A DNA stretch of 64,000 bases, from the NCBI GenBank assembly GCA_002345575.1, contig DDVX01000018.1, positions 186,001 through 250,000 on the forward strand, written 5' to 3'. The first letter of the stretch is position 1, and every line of letters starts with the position of its first letter. The notes beneath the pieces are model-generated. The model saw nothing but the letters and a program-made list of their open reading frames with translations, was not told the origin of the DNA and searched no databases. Below, in pieces: positions 1 to 7,132 of the stretch. This stretch comes from Stutzerimonas stutzeri (GTDB taxonomy: Bacteria > Pseudomonadota > Gammaproteobacteria > Pseudomonadales > Pseudomonadaceae). The position numbers and the translations under genes were made by a program.

Positions 1-1
1 G

Positions 2-337
2 CTGGTCGCAAGCTATGACGGCTTCGTCATGGGCATGGGCTTCGCACTGGTGCTGCTGGTGCTGGGCAGCCTGCGCGAGCTGTTCGGCACCGGCACGCTG
101 TTCGCCAACATGCACCTGCTGTTCGGCCCCGTCGCCGCGGACTGGCAGATCACAGTATTCAGTGACTACAAGGGCTTCCTGCTGGCGATCCTGCCGCCGG
201 GCGCCTTCATCGTGCTCGGCCTGCTGATCGCATTGAAAAACCGCATCGATGAACACCTGGCCGAACGTGCCAAGGTGCAGCAGCCGGAAGCTCCGGTACA
301 GAGTCGCCGAGTACGAGTAACCGGAGTAATCGAGTAA
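2..337 (+). CDS. rsxE: Electron transport complex subunit RsxE/RnfE, 3' end only
   Basis: The window opens inside this gene, so only about the last 111 residues are visible. RsxE (RnfE) is one of the integral membrane subunits of the Rsx/Rnf complex, which passes electrons between NADH and ferredoxin-type carriers and in some bacteria keeps SoxR reduced. Two hydrophobic segments are visible, one around the GMGFALVLLVLG stretch followed by LRELFGTGT, and one around LPPGAFIVLGLLIALKN, then a short charged tail. The stop is two bases before the ATG of nth; the rsx-nth order is common in gamma-proteobacteria. The identification rests on the tail sequence and this position. Confidence 0.85.
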   Translation: MVASYDGFVMGMGFALVLLVLGSLRELFGTGTLFANMHLLFGPVAADWQITVFSDYKGFLLAILPPGAFIVLGLLIALKNRIDEHLAERAKVQQPEAPVQSRRVRVTGVIE

Positions 338-339
338 CC

Positions 340-978
340 ATGAATGCGGAAAAACGCCGGGAGATCTTTCGTCGCTTCCACGAGGACAACCCCGAGCCCA
401 AGACGGAACTGGCCTACAGCACCCCATTCGAGCTCCTGATTGCGGTAATCCTCTCGGCGCAAGCCACCGATGTCGGCGTCAACAAGGCCACGGCCAAGCT
501 CTACCCGGTCGCCAACACGCCGGAGGCGATCTATGCGCTGGGCGTAGAGGGGCTGTCGGAGTACATCAAAACCATCGGCCTGTACCGAGGTAAGGCGAGA
601 AACGTCATCGAGACCTGCCGCATCCTTATCGAGAAGCACGGCAGCCAGGTCCCGGACAACCGCGAAGACCTCGAAGCCTTGCCTGGCGTCGGCCGTAAGA
701 CCGCCAATGTGGTGCTCAACACAGCGTTTCGGCAGTTCACCATGGCGGTGGATACGCATATCTTCCGCGTCGCCAACCGCACCAATATCGCGCCTGGCAA
801 GAATGTGCTGGAAGTCGAGCGTAAGCTGCTGCGCTTCGTACCTAAGGATTACCTGCTGGACGCCCACCATTGGCTGATCCTGCATGGACGCTATGTCTGC
901 AAGGCCCGCCGCCCACAATGTGGCAGCTGCCGCATCGAGGATCTGTGCGAATACAAGCACAAGACTTCCGACGATTAG
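340..978 (+). CDS. nth: Endonuclease III (DNA glycosylase/AP lyase)
   Basis: Bifunctional base-excision repair enzyme that removes oxidised pyrimidines and cuts the abasic site. The 212-residue length matches the family. The helix-hairpin-helix reads LPGVGRKTANVV with the catalytic lysine at residue 120, and the catalytic aspartate falls at 138 (VDTHIFRV), the same numbers as in E. coli. The C-terminal 4Fe-4S ligand pattern C-x6-C-x2-C-x5-C is intact (CKARRPQCGSCRIEDLC). It starts two bases after the rsxE stop, so the two are probably co-transcribed. Confidence 0.97.
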   Translation: MNAEKRREIFRRFHEDNPEPKTELAYSTPFELLIAVILSAQATDVGVNKATAKLYPVANTPEAIYALGVEGLSEYIKTIGLYRGKARNVIETCRILIEKHGSQVPDNREDLEALPGVGRKTANVVLNTAFRQFTMAVDTHIFRVANRTNIAPGKNVLEVERKLLRFVPKDYLLDAHHWLILHGRYVCKARRPQCGSCRIEDLCEYKHKTSDD

Positions 979-1087
979 GTTTTAAAGGAAAAAGCTATCG
1001 ATCGATTGAAAAAATCTTTTTTACGACCTTGTTTTTTGTCGCTATAAGGTGCGCCATCAACGCGCCTTAGCCGTGGAGTGAAAACAA

Positions 1088-1267
1088 GTGTCCGAGAAAG
1101 AAGATATTGAGATTGAAGACGACTTCGTTGGTGAGGACGAAGACGATACCGCAGAAGCTCCGATTGAAGTCGCCAAGACCAACCTGACCAAGCGCCGCAT
1201 CATCGACAACCTGCTCGAAGAACGCAGGCTGCGCAAGCAACTCAATGAGTTCGACTTCGATCTCTAA
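1088..1267 (+). CDS. Small acidic PA3496-like protein
   Basis: A 59-residue protein starting at GTG, with a strongly acidic N-terminal half (EDIEIEDDFVGEDEDD) and a basic, probably helical C-terminal half (KRRIIDNLLEERRLRKQL) ending in NEFDFDL. I recognise it as the short conserved protein that follows nth in Pseudomonas, sometimes described as a putative envelope integrity protein; its biochemical role is not known to me. There is no signal peptide or membrane segment. A strong terminator begins at its stop codon, so it ends the transcript. Confidence 0.8.
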   Translation: MSEKEDIEIEDDFVGEDEDDTAEAPIEVAKTNLTKRRIIDNLLEERRLRKQLNEFDFDL

Positions 1268-1299
1268 CGAAAAAGCCCCGAGTCCGGGGCTTTTTCGTT
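1267..1299 (+). terminator. Rho-independent terminator after the PA3496-like gene
   Basis: GCCCCG-AGTC-CGGGGC stem flanked by an A run and a T run, beginning at the stop codon. The symmetric A/T flanks would allow it to work in both directions. Confidence 0.9.
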
Positions 1300-1305
1300 C
1301 TGTCA

Positions 1306-1508
1306 GGCCGTTCTAAGAACGTAGGCGAGGCAGGTAAGAGGACAAACAGCTGAAGAACGGACTGGGCTCACATACGAGCTTAGATGTCCTAAATGAGCAT
1401 TACTCATTTCGTTCGCCTTCCGGGCCGCGCTAAAGCGCTTTAACCGAAAGCGGCTTTCTGAAGCTGTTTTTGACGCAGTATTGCCAACGCAGGCAGCTCT
1501 TCAACGGC
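1306..1508. repeat. MITE-like element, copy A
   Basis: Non-coding stretch of about 200 bases that matches the element at 41823-42019 over its ends and centre: the shared blocks include GGCCGTT at the left, GAGGCAGG, GAGCATTACTCA, TTCGTTCGCC, GGGCCGCGCT, GACGCAGTATT-like and TTCAACG at the right. The terminal inverted repeats are degenerate here (AGGCCGTT at the left against AACGGCC at the right). No coding potential is seen. It fills the gap between the terminator at 1267-1299 and the end of gloA. Confidence 0.7.
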
Positions 1509-1513
1509 CAGCT

Positions 1514-1906
1514 TCAGTCCCCGCGGTTTGGCGACAACAGCTCTATCTTGTAGCCATCCGGATCTTCGACGAAAGCCAGGATGCTGCTGCCATGCATCAT
1601 CGGCCCCGGCTCACGGGTGATCTTGCCGCCACGACTGCGGATGTCCTCGCAAGCCTTGTAGACGTCCTCAACCTCCAGGGCAATGTGCCCGTAGCCATTG
1701 CCCAGCTCGTAGCTGTCGACACCCCAGTTGTGAGTCAGCTCGATCACGCTGTTGTGTGCCTCGTCACCGTAGCCGACGAACGCCAGAGTGAATTTGCCGT
1801 CCGGATAGTCCTTGCGGCGCAGCAGGGTCATGCCCAGCACTTCGGTGTAGAAGGCGATGGATTTCTCCATATCGCCGACGCGGAGCATGGTGTGAAGTAG
1901 CCTCAT
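1514..1906 (-). CDS. gloA: Lactoylglutathione lyase (glyoxalase I)
   Basis: Converts the methylglyoxal-glutathione hemithioacetal to S-lactoylglutathione. The 130-residue protein has the four metal ligands at the E. coli GloA positions: His5, Glu56, His74 and Glu122, so it belongs to the short, nickel-type class. An in-frame extension to 1945 exists, but the conserved start is the ATG giving MRLLHTMLRVGDM. It stands alone on the minus strand; the gloA-argG neighbourhood is typical of Pseudomonas, but here three lipoprotein genes lie between them. Confidence 0.95.
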   Translation of the reverse strand: MRLLHTMLRVGDMEKSIAFYTEVLGMTLLRRKDYPDGKFTLAFVGYGDEAHNSVIELTHNWGVDSYELGNGYGHIALEVEDVYKACEDIRSRGGKITREPGPMMHGSSILAFVEDPDGYKIELLSPNRGD

Positions 1907-1933
1907 TGCGTTCCCCTCAACGAACGGTAAATG

Positions 1934-1959
1934 GAAAAACCCCAACCTGGGTCGGGGTT
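1934..1959 (-). terminator. Terminator downstream of the three-lipoprotein cassette
   Basis: Read on the minus strand, an AACCCCGACC stem pairs with GGTTGGGGTT and runs into TTTT. It lies 57 bases past the stop of the GNA1162-family gene and upstream of gloA. Confidence 0.75.
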
Positions 1960-2015
1960 CTCGGTTCAGCAGGAGTTTACCAGAGCGACTACTGCAGCTC
2001 CGCCTTGCCAGCTAT

Positions 2016-2672
2016 TTACTGATGTTCATAAAGTGGCGAGCGCGGTCCATGCAACAGCCCATTGGTTTGTCCCGCTGACAGCAATCGATAACTGGCAACC
2101 CCGGCAATGGGATAGGTCGCATCGGTCAGGGTATTAAGCACCTGATTGATCGCAGCACTGACCAGCATGCCAATCAGACCGCCACTATTGTTGTTGTTTT
2201 GACTGACGGCTACTGCCGAGCCACTCCACAATAGCGCGCCAGTACGCAGGTCCACGAGCCTTGCTTTGGCTTCGACATGCACGCTGCTGTCGATCACCGT
2301 ATAGCGAGAACCATATTGCACTACCGTGGTATAGAGCGCGGCGTCTGCGCCGAATATCTCGCGCAACCTCGCGGGCGACACCTGCTGAATATCCGCAGCA
2401 TTGTCCAGACCATTCTGACGGAACGTCTCACTCACCAGCGCCACAGGCATTACGTAGTAACCCGATTCGGCCAGCGGCGCGGACATCTGCGCAAGCATGC
2501 CGGCAGTCGCGTTGATTTCCGGTGTTTCATTAAGCGGCGGCAGCACCAGAATCGACGCAGGACGGCTTTCTCGAAATGCCGTGTAGTCGTGCGCAGGTGG
2601 TGGAGAAGTGGCGCAGCCGCTGGCCAACACAACTGTCGCTAACAAGGCACACATTCGCAGTAGAGATTTCAT
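2016..2672 (-). CDS. GNA1162-family (DUF799) putative lipoprotein
   Basis: A 218-residue protein with a lipoprotein signal ending in VLASGCATS, so Cys20 is the likely lipidation site. The body (ESRPASILVLPPLNETPEINA, then a VSPARLREIFGADAALYTTV segment) matches the DUF799/GNA1162 family, whose Neisseria member has a TolB-like fold. It is the last gene of a compact three-gene minus-strand cassette: its start overlaps the end of the DUF4810 gene by four bases, indicating coupled translation. The same trio occurs in Neisseria and has been suggested to be part of an envelope or secretion assembly; the function is unproven. Confidence 0.85.
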   Translation of the reverse strand: MKSLLRMCALLATVVLASGCATSPPPAHDYTAFRESRPASILVLPPLNETPEINATAGMLAQMSAPLAESGYYVMPVALVSETFRQNGLDNAADIQQVSPARLREIFGADAALYTTVVQYGSRYTVIDSSVHVEAKARLVDLRTGALLWSGSAVAVSQNNNNSGGLIGMLVSAAINQVLNTLTDATYPIAGVASYRLLSAGQTNGLLHGPRSPLYEHQ

Positions 2673-3052
2673 TGGCCAGCCTCCTGAAGACCCTGCTGTT
2701 TCAGTAGAAAAGCCATATAGAGCGCGGACTCAGGAAACAGGGCTTCTTCGCTGCGGAATTGCTGCACGACCTGGTCTCCCTGGCCGATTTGCGCATAAAG
2801 CAGCCCCAGATGGGCGTGATAGCCAGGCGGAGGCGTATTGCCGCGACTGCGGATAACTTGCAGACCTTTTTCCAGGGCTGCTATCTGCTCTTCAAAACTG
2901 CCTTCGCCCTTCAGATAGGCGTAGACCTGAGGCTGATAGCCTTCCCACTGATACAGCGGCTGCGGTCGGTTGCTGCTGCAGCCCTGGGCCAGGGCGACAG
3001 CAAGCGCAGCAACGCACAATTGCACGCCTCGTTTAGCGGCTGGAATCTTCAT
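2669..3052 (-). CDS. DUF4810 domain lipoprotein
   Basis: A 127-residue lipoprotein; the signal ends ALAQGCSSN. The mature part starts YQWEGYQPQVYAYLKGEG, typical of DUF4810, and goes on with an amphipathic, TPR-like stretch (GYHAHLGLLYAQIGQGDQVVQQF). The start chosen is the ATG for MKIPAAKRG because an AAGGAG lies about ten bases upstream; a longer frame begins at 3097. It is the middle gene of the cassette, 32 bases after the CsgG-like gene and overlapping the GNA1162-like gene. Function unknown; the constant partnership suggests a shared outer membrane complex. Confidence 0.85.
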   Translation of the reverse strand: MKIPAAKRGVQLCVAALAVALAQGCSSNRPQPLYQWEGYQPQVYAYLKGEGSFEEQIAALEKGLQVIRSRGNTPPPGYHAHLGLLYAQIGQGDQVVQQFRSEEALFPESALYMAFLLKQQGLQEAGQ

Positions 3053-3084
3053 TTCCGGCTCCTTGCAAGAAAAGGTTAAAAACC

Positions 3085-3756
3085 TCAGGGCTTCCAAATG
3101 CCCTGGTCAACGGCAACTACCAGATGCTGCACAGCCTCACGCATGGCCAGGTCAAGCACCTTGCCATTGAGTGTCGAGTCATAGCTGGCCGTGCCGCCGA
3201 AGCCGATAATTTCGCGGTTGGACAGCTCATATTCACCAGCGCCCTGAGTGGAATACACCACCTCGGATGTAGCGCTGTTGACGATGTTCAGGCTGACCTT
3301 GGCATATGCGATCTGTTTCTTGCCGCGACCGAGAATGCCGAACAGCTGGTGATCACCCACCTCCTTGCGTCCAAACTCACTGACATCACCTGTCACGACA
3401 TAATCGGCGCCTGCGATTTTCTGCGCTTTCTTGTTGAAACCAGCTTCCTGCCGCAGCTCGGCAAGGTTGTCGCGATCGAGCACGCTAAAGCGATTGGACT
3501 GCTGCAGATGGGTGATCAGAATGGTCTTGGCCTGCCCGCCAAGGCGGTCGACGCCATCCGAGAAAATCCCACGCAAATAGCTGGAGCGATTGTCGAACTT
3601 GCCCACCGAAATCGGCGTGCGCACGCCTGCATAGTAGGTATTGGCACTTTGCACCTGCACGACGGCCAAGGAGCGCGAGCTCTCAGTGGCACAACCTGCA
3701 GACAACAGCAAAAACGCGGCGAACGCCGCTATTGATACAACCTTGATCCCTTGCAC
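3085..3756 (-). CDS. CsgG/HfaB-family outer membrane lipoprotein
   Basis: A 223-residue lipoprotein (signal ending LLLSAGCATE). The sequence shows the CsgG-family pattern: ISVGKFDNRSSYLRGIFSDG, then ILITHLQQSNRFSVLDRDNL, GADYVVTGDVSEFGRKEVG, and a VSLNIVNSATSEVVYSTQGAG strand pair. CsgG of E. coli forms the curli export pore, but no curli genes (csgA, B, E, F) are nearby. It heads a cassette with DUF4810 and GNA1162-family lipoproteins. A pore or assembly scaffold is plausible by family; the cargo is unknown. Confidence 0.87.
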   Translation of the reverse strand: MQGIKVVSIAAFAAFLLLSAGCATESSRSLAVVQVQSANTYYAGVRTPISVGKFDNRSSYLRGIFSDGVDRLGGQAKTILITHLQQSNRFSVLDRDNLAELRQEAGFNKKAQKIAGADYVVTGDVSEFGRKEVGDHQLFGILGRGKKQIAYAKVSLNIVNSATSEVVYSTQGAGEYELSNREIIGFGGTASYDSTLNGKVLDLAMREAVQHLVVAVDQGIWKP

Positions 3757-3878
3757 TTCACCCTCCTGGCTGGCTTCCTGATTCGGCGGCGAACAGTATC
3801 ATTTCGCCATCGCTGCGTGACAGCCGAACGATAGAACGGACGAGGTTGAAAGCCAGGAATTGTGAAGGGAGCAGCATA

Positions 3879-3907
3879 CCGGCCTCCACCATTGCGGCGG
3901 AGGCCGG
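3879..3907 (-). terminator. Hairpin after argG
   Basis: Inverted repeat CCGGCCTCC/GGAGGCCGG with an 11-base loop, just past the argG stop. There is no clear T run, so it may terminate weakly or only protect the mRNA end. Confidence 0.4.
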
Positions 3908-3913
3908 CAAAAC

Positions 3914-5131
3914 TTACAGCGGGCTGCGACCCTTGCCGGCAGCAATGCGCAGGCGTAGGGCGTTGAGCTTGATGAAGCCTGCAGCATCGGCCTGGTCGTA
4001 GGCGCCGGCATCATCCTCGAAGGTGGCGATATTGGCGTCGAACAGGGACTCATCGGACTTGCGACCGGCGATGATGATGTTGCCCTTGTACAGCTTCAGG
4101 CGGACTACGCCGTTCACTGTTGCCTGGGAAGCATCGATCATCTGCTGCAGCATCAGACGCTCCGGGCTCCACCAGTAGCCGTTGTAGATCAGGCTGGCGT
4201 ACTTGGGCATCAGCTCGTCTTTCAGGTGAGCGACTTCGCGGTCCAGGGTGATGGACTCGATGGCGCGGTGGGCCTTGAGCATGATGGTGCCGCCGGGGGT
4301 TTCGTAGCAGCCGCGGGACTTCATGCCCACGTAGCGGTTTTCCACGATATCCAGGCGACCGATGCCATTCTCGCCACCGATGCGGTTCAGCTCGGCCAGC
4401 ACGGTAGCCGGGCTCAGCTCCTTGCCGTCGATGGCGACGATGTCGCCGTTGCGGTAGGTCAGCTCGATGTAGGTCGGAGTATCCGGCGCGGCTTCGGGGG
4501 ACTTGGTCCAGCGCCACATGTCTTCTTCGTGCTCAGTCCAGGTGTCTTCCAGCACGCCGCCTTCATAGGAGATGTGCAGCAGGTTGGCATCCATGGAGTA
4601 CGGCGATTTTTTCTTGCCGTGGCGCTCGATCGGGATGGCGTGCTTTTCGGCGTAGTCCATCAGCTTCTCGCGGGACAGCAGGTCCCACTCACGCCAGGGA
4701 GCGATGACCTTGACGCCCGGCTTGAGCGCGTAGGCACCCAGCTCGAAACGCACCTGGTCGTTACCCTTGCCGGTCGCGCCGTGGGAAATGGCGTCGGCGC
4801 CGGTTTCGTTGGCGATCTCGATCAGGCGCTTAGCGATCAGCGGACGGGCGATGGAGGTGCCCAGCAGGTATTCGCCTTCGTAGACGGTGTTGGCGCGGAA
4901 CATCGGGAACACGAAGTCGCGAACGAATTCTTCGCGCAGGTCGTCGATGTAGATTTCCTTTACACCCATGGCCTGGGCCTTGGCGCGGGCCGGCTCGACC
5001 TCTTCGCCCTGACCGAGGTCAGCGGTGAAGGTCACCACTTCACAGTTGTAGGTGTCTTGCAGCCACTTGAGAATCACCGAGGTATCCAGGCCACCGGAAT
5101 AGGCCAGAACCACCTTCTTAACGTCCGACAT
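3914..5131 (-). CDS. argG: Argininosuccinate synthase
   Basis: Joins citrulline and aspartate with ATP in the penultimate step of arginine biosynthesis. The 405 residues are the usual length. The N-terminal ATP-binding PP-loop is AYSGGLDTSVILKWL at residues 10-24, and the conserved SHGATGKGNDQVRFE and EDTWTEHEEDMWRW segments follow. It sits between motY and the lipoprotein cassette, all on the minus strand but with 98- and 157-base gaps, so it is probably its own transcript. Confidence 0.98.
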   Translation of the reverse strand: MSDVKKVVLAYSGGLDTSVILKWLQDTYNCEVVTFTADLGQGEEVEPARAKAQAMGVKEIYIDDLREEFVRDFVFPMFRANTVYEGEYLLGTSIARPLIAKRLIEIANETGADAISHGATGKGNDQVRFELGAYALKPGVKVIAPWREWDLLSREKLMDYAEKHAIPIERHGKKKSPYSMDANLLHISYEGGVLEDTWTEHEEDMWRWTKSPEAAPDTPTYIELTYRNGDIVAIDGKELSPATVLAELNRIGGENGIGRLDIVENRYVGMKSRGCYETPGGTIMLKAHRAIESITLDREVAHLKDELMPKYASLIYNGYWWSPERLMLQQMIDASQATVNGVVRLKLYKGNIIIAGRKSDESLFDANIATFEDDAGAYDQADAAGFIKLNALRLRIAAGKGRSPL

Positions 5132-5229
5132 GCCATCAGCTCCACGGGTAGTACGGGAAAGCCGGTAATTCTACTGGTCGCGACGCTTGTTTTACAGAGG
5201 CACGGCCCTTGTCAGGCCCGGAACCCGTC

Positions 5230-6123
5230 TCAGGTAGACGAATCGACACGCTCGACGGCGGCCGTGGTGCTGGCTGGCTCACGATAAAGGCTCAGTCCTA
5301 CCCGCCGATTTTTGGCGCGGCTAGCCGGATCTCGGTTAGGCACCAGCGGGTAGCGTTCGCCATGGAAGCGCAGAGTGATCTGCTCCTTCGGTACGCCGTT
5401 GGCCAGCAGGTATTCCTCCACGGCCAGAGCACGCCGCCGTGAAAGGTCGCGGTTGGACAAACGATTGCCGCTGTTGTCGGAATGACCATCGAGTTGGATG
5501 CGATTGACCGAAGGGTCGGCCCGCAGGTATTGCAGGATGATATCGAGCTTGGCCTGACCCAGCGCATCGAGCACCACATCGCTGCTGGGAAAGCCGATCT
5601 GCGACCTGCGGATCTGGTCGAAATTCACCGGCAACAGCTTCGCCGTGCAGCTACGGAAATCTTCATAAGCCTTGCCGAAACGAGCCGGCAACAGACGCAC
5701 CTCCAGCGCTTCACCGCCGTGCAGGGTACGGTGACGCACCACCGGACTGCGGCCATCAAGCAGGCCACTTAGCAGACGTCCGGCCTGCAGATGCGAGCTG
5801 TTGAAAGGGATATCCCCCTCGCCCACGGTAACCACGCCCAGGTTGATATCGCTGCGAGCCGGTTGCCAAGGTGCGGCGGCGGCCAGCAGTGTTGCCGAAC
5901 CGGCTCCCAGCCAACGATCCGGCGAATTCAGGCGGAAGATCGGCTCCTCGCCGGCACGTCGCACGAACTCGCCACGGCCGAAACCGGCGACGGGCTGCAC
6001 CAGTCGGCACTCGAACTGGTCCCCTTCGACATGCCACTGCACCCTCTCCAGACGCGTCTGGAAAGTCAGGGCATTGGCCGGCGAGGCCAGAAGGCAAGCC
6101 AGAATAAGAGGGCGCAGGCGCAC
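5230..6123 (-). CDS. motY: MotY-like OmpA-family protein
   Basis: A 297-residue periplasmic protein with a signal peptide (ACLLASPANA) and two parts: a MotY-type N-terminal domain (LTFQTRLERVQWHVEGDQFECRL...) and a C-terminal OmpA-like peptidoglycan-binding domain with LDGHSDNSGNRLSNRDLSRRRA around residues 215-236. MotY forms the T ring that stabilises flagellar stators at the motor. No other flagellar gene is nearby, as expected for Pseudomonas, where motY lies beside argG and pyrC. A generic OmpA-family role cannot be excluded. Confidence 0.82.
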   Translation of the reverse strand: MRLRPLILACLLASPANALTFQTRLERVQWHVEGDQFECRLVQPVAGFGRGEFVRRAGEEPIFRLNSPDRWLGAGSATLLAAAAPWQPARSDINLGVVTVGEGDIPFNSSHLQAGRLLSGLLDGRSPVVRHRTLHGGEALEVRLLPARFGKAYEDFRSCTAKLLPVNFDQIRRSQIGFPSSDVVLDALGQAKLDIILQYLRADPSVNRIQLDGHSDNSGNRLSNRDLSRRRALAVEEYLLANGVPKEQITLRFHGERYPLVPNRDPASRAKNRRVGLSLYREPASTTAAVERVDSST

Positions 6124-6167
6124 GGCGGGCTCCAGTGATAAAGCAGTTTCATAGGTATCGGTCCAGG

Positions 6168-6183
6168 CCTCAAAAACTTGAGG
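6168..6183. promoter_or_regulatory. Perfect CCTCAA/TTGAGG palindrome between motY and pqi
   Basis: CCTCAAAAACTTGAGG has arms identical to those of SoxR operators, but the spacer is four bases where the usual SoxR site has six. It lies 45 bases upstream of the motY start and about 200 bases upstream of pqiA. It may be a regulator site or chance; no -35/-10 pair is obvious around it. Confidence 0.3.
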
Positions 6184-6237
6184 TCAACGGTTGCAGCTGG
6201 CCCGGCACCAGGCTCCGGCTAGCGCATTGAATGCATG

Positions 6238-6449
6238 GCATTCGAAAGTCCGGACATGACGCTGGCGACCGAAAAAGCCCTCGATAGCAGCATTCACGCA
6301 AACTCTTATGAGGTACGGCTCAGCGAATCAGGCAAACTTCACTGGCTGGAACAACGGGATGGCCAGCAGGTAGGCTTTGAAAGTGAACCACACACCAGTT
6401 TCGGATAAAGGACAGTGTGTCGTTTATGTCGATTCTCCCCATCGAGTGA
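6238..6449 (+). pseudogene. Decayed C-terminal remnant of a phospholipase D/cardiolipin synthase family gene
   Basis: In one frame 6238-6405 reads ANSYEVRLSESGKLHWLEQ and ends ESEPHTSFG before a TAA at 6406; in the next frame 6402-6446 reads RIKDSVSFMSILPIE and meets TGA. From memory, this matches the C-terminus of PLD-family (ClsC/YmdC-like) proteins, which end with ANSY..VRL..DGKL.W.E, then PxTSFWxRF, then FMSLLPIEWLL. One frameshift and a TGG-to-TGA change in the final W codon explain the break. Nothing upstream preserves the HKD catalytic motifs, so only the tail survives. It overlaps the apparent start of pqiA. Confidence 0.65.
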
Positions 6450-7132
6450 ATGCTTTGAATCTAGGTAGCACGTCGCTACAACCGGCAGCCGACACAGCTG
6501 ACCGGACCACCACGCCAGACACTCTTGAGGCGCGGCGGCTGATCATCTGTGAACATTGCGACTCGGTGTACCAGCGCCCCGTACTGACACACCATCAGGC
6601 GGCCCATTGTGTGCGTTGCGGCGCCTTGCTGGACAAAGCCCGGAAGCTGAACGTCGATCAGTTGCTGGCACTCACCCTGGCTGCTGCAATCCTGTTCCTG
6701 TTCGCCAATGCGTTCCCCATCATGCAGATCGGCCTGCAGGGCCTGAGCAACGAAGCGACCCTGTGGGGAACCGTCGAAGCGCTCGCCCAAGGGCAAATCA
6801 CCCCCATTGCACTAGTTGCCGGCCTGAGCATCATCTTCGCGCCGGGCCTGCAGATAATCCTGCTGGCCTGGGTACTGGTGCATGCACGCAGTGGCCGGGT
6901 CGCGCCGGGCTTTCGCGCTTGCATGCGGGCGCTGGAGCATCTGCGCCCATGGAGCATGCTGGAGGTCTGCCTGCTGGGTATCTTCGTCGCCATCATCAAG
7001 CTTGCAGGCATGCTCGATGTGCATCCAGGCATCGGTCTCTGGGCCATGGCGATCCTAACAATCCTGATCCTGCTGATCGCTGGCCGCGATGTCCGTAGCC
7101 TGTGGGACGAACTGGGCGTGACGGCACGATGA
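6377..7132 (+). CDS. pqiA: PqiA-like inner membrane protein, first copy
   Basis: Membrane subunit of the Pqi lipid-transport system, which works with the MCE protein PqiB and lipoprotein PqiC. It carries a CxxC pair (CEHCD, CVRCG) and about four hydrophobic segments (e.g. LTLAAAILFLFANAFPIMQIGLQGLS). The start is uncertain: TTG 6377 and GTG 6383 are in frame but lie inside the decayed phospholipase tail, and family members usually start just before the first CxxC pair; GTG 6446 or TTG 6455 are alternatives. E. coli PqiA carries two such modules in one chain; here the second is a separate gene that overlaps this stop by ATGA. Confidence 0.85.
   Translation: MKVNHTPVSDKGQCVVYVDSPHRVNALNLGSTSLQPAADTADRTTTPDTLEARRLIICEHCDSVYQRPVLTHHQAAHCVRCGALLDKARKLNVDQLLALTLAAAILFLFANAFPIMQIGLQGLSNEATLWGTVEALAQGQITPIALVAGLSIIFAPGLQIILLAWVLVHARSGRVAPGFRACMRALEHLRPWSMLEVCLLGIFVAIIKLAGMLDVHPGIGLWAMAILTILILLIAGRDVRSLWDELGVTAR

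Noticed and set aside
3085..3756. A curli biogenesis locus
   Set aside because: Only a CsgG-family protein is present; csgA, csgB, csgE and csgF are absent and the partners are DUF4810 and GNA1162-like proteins.
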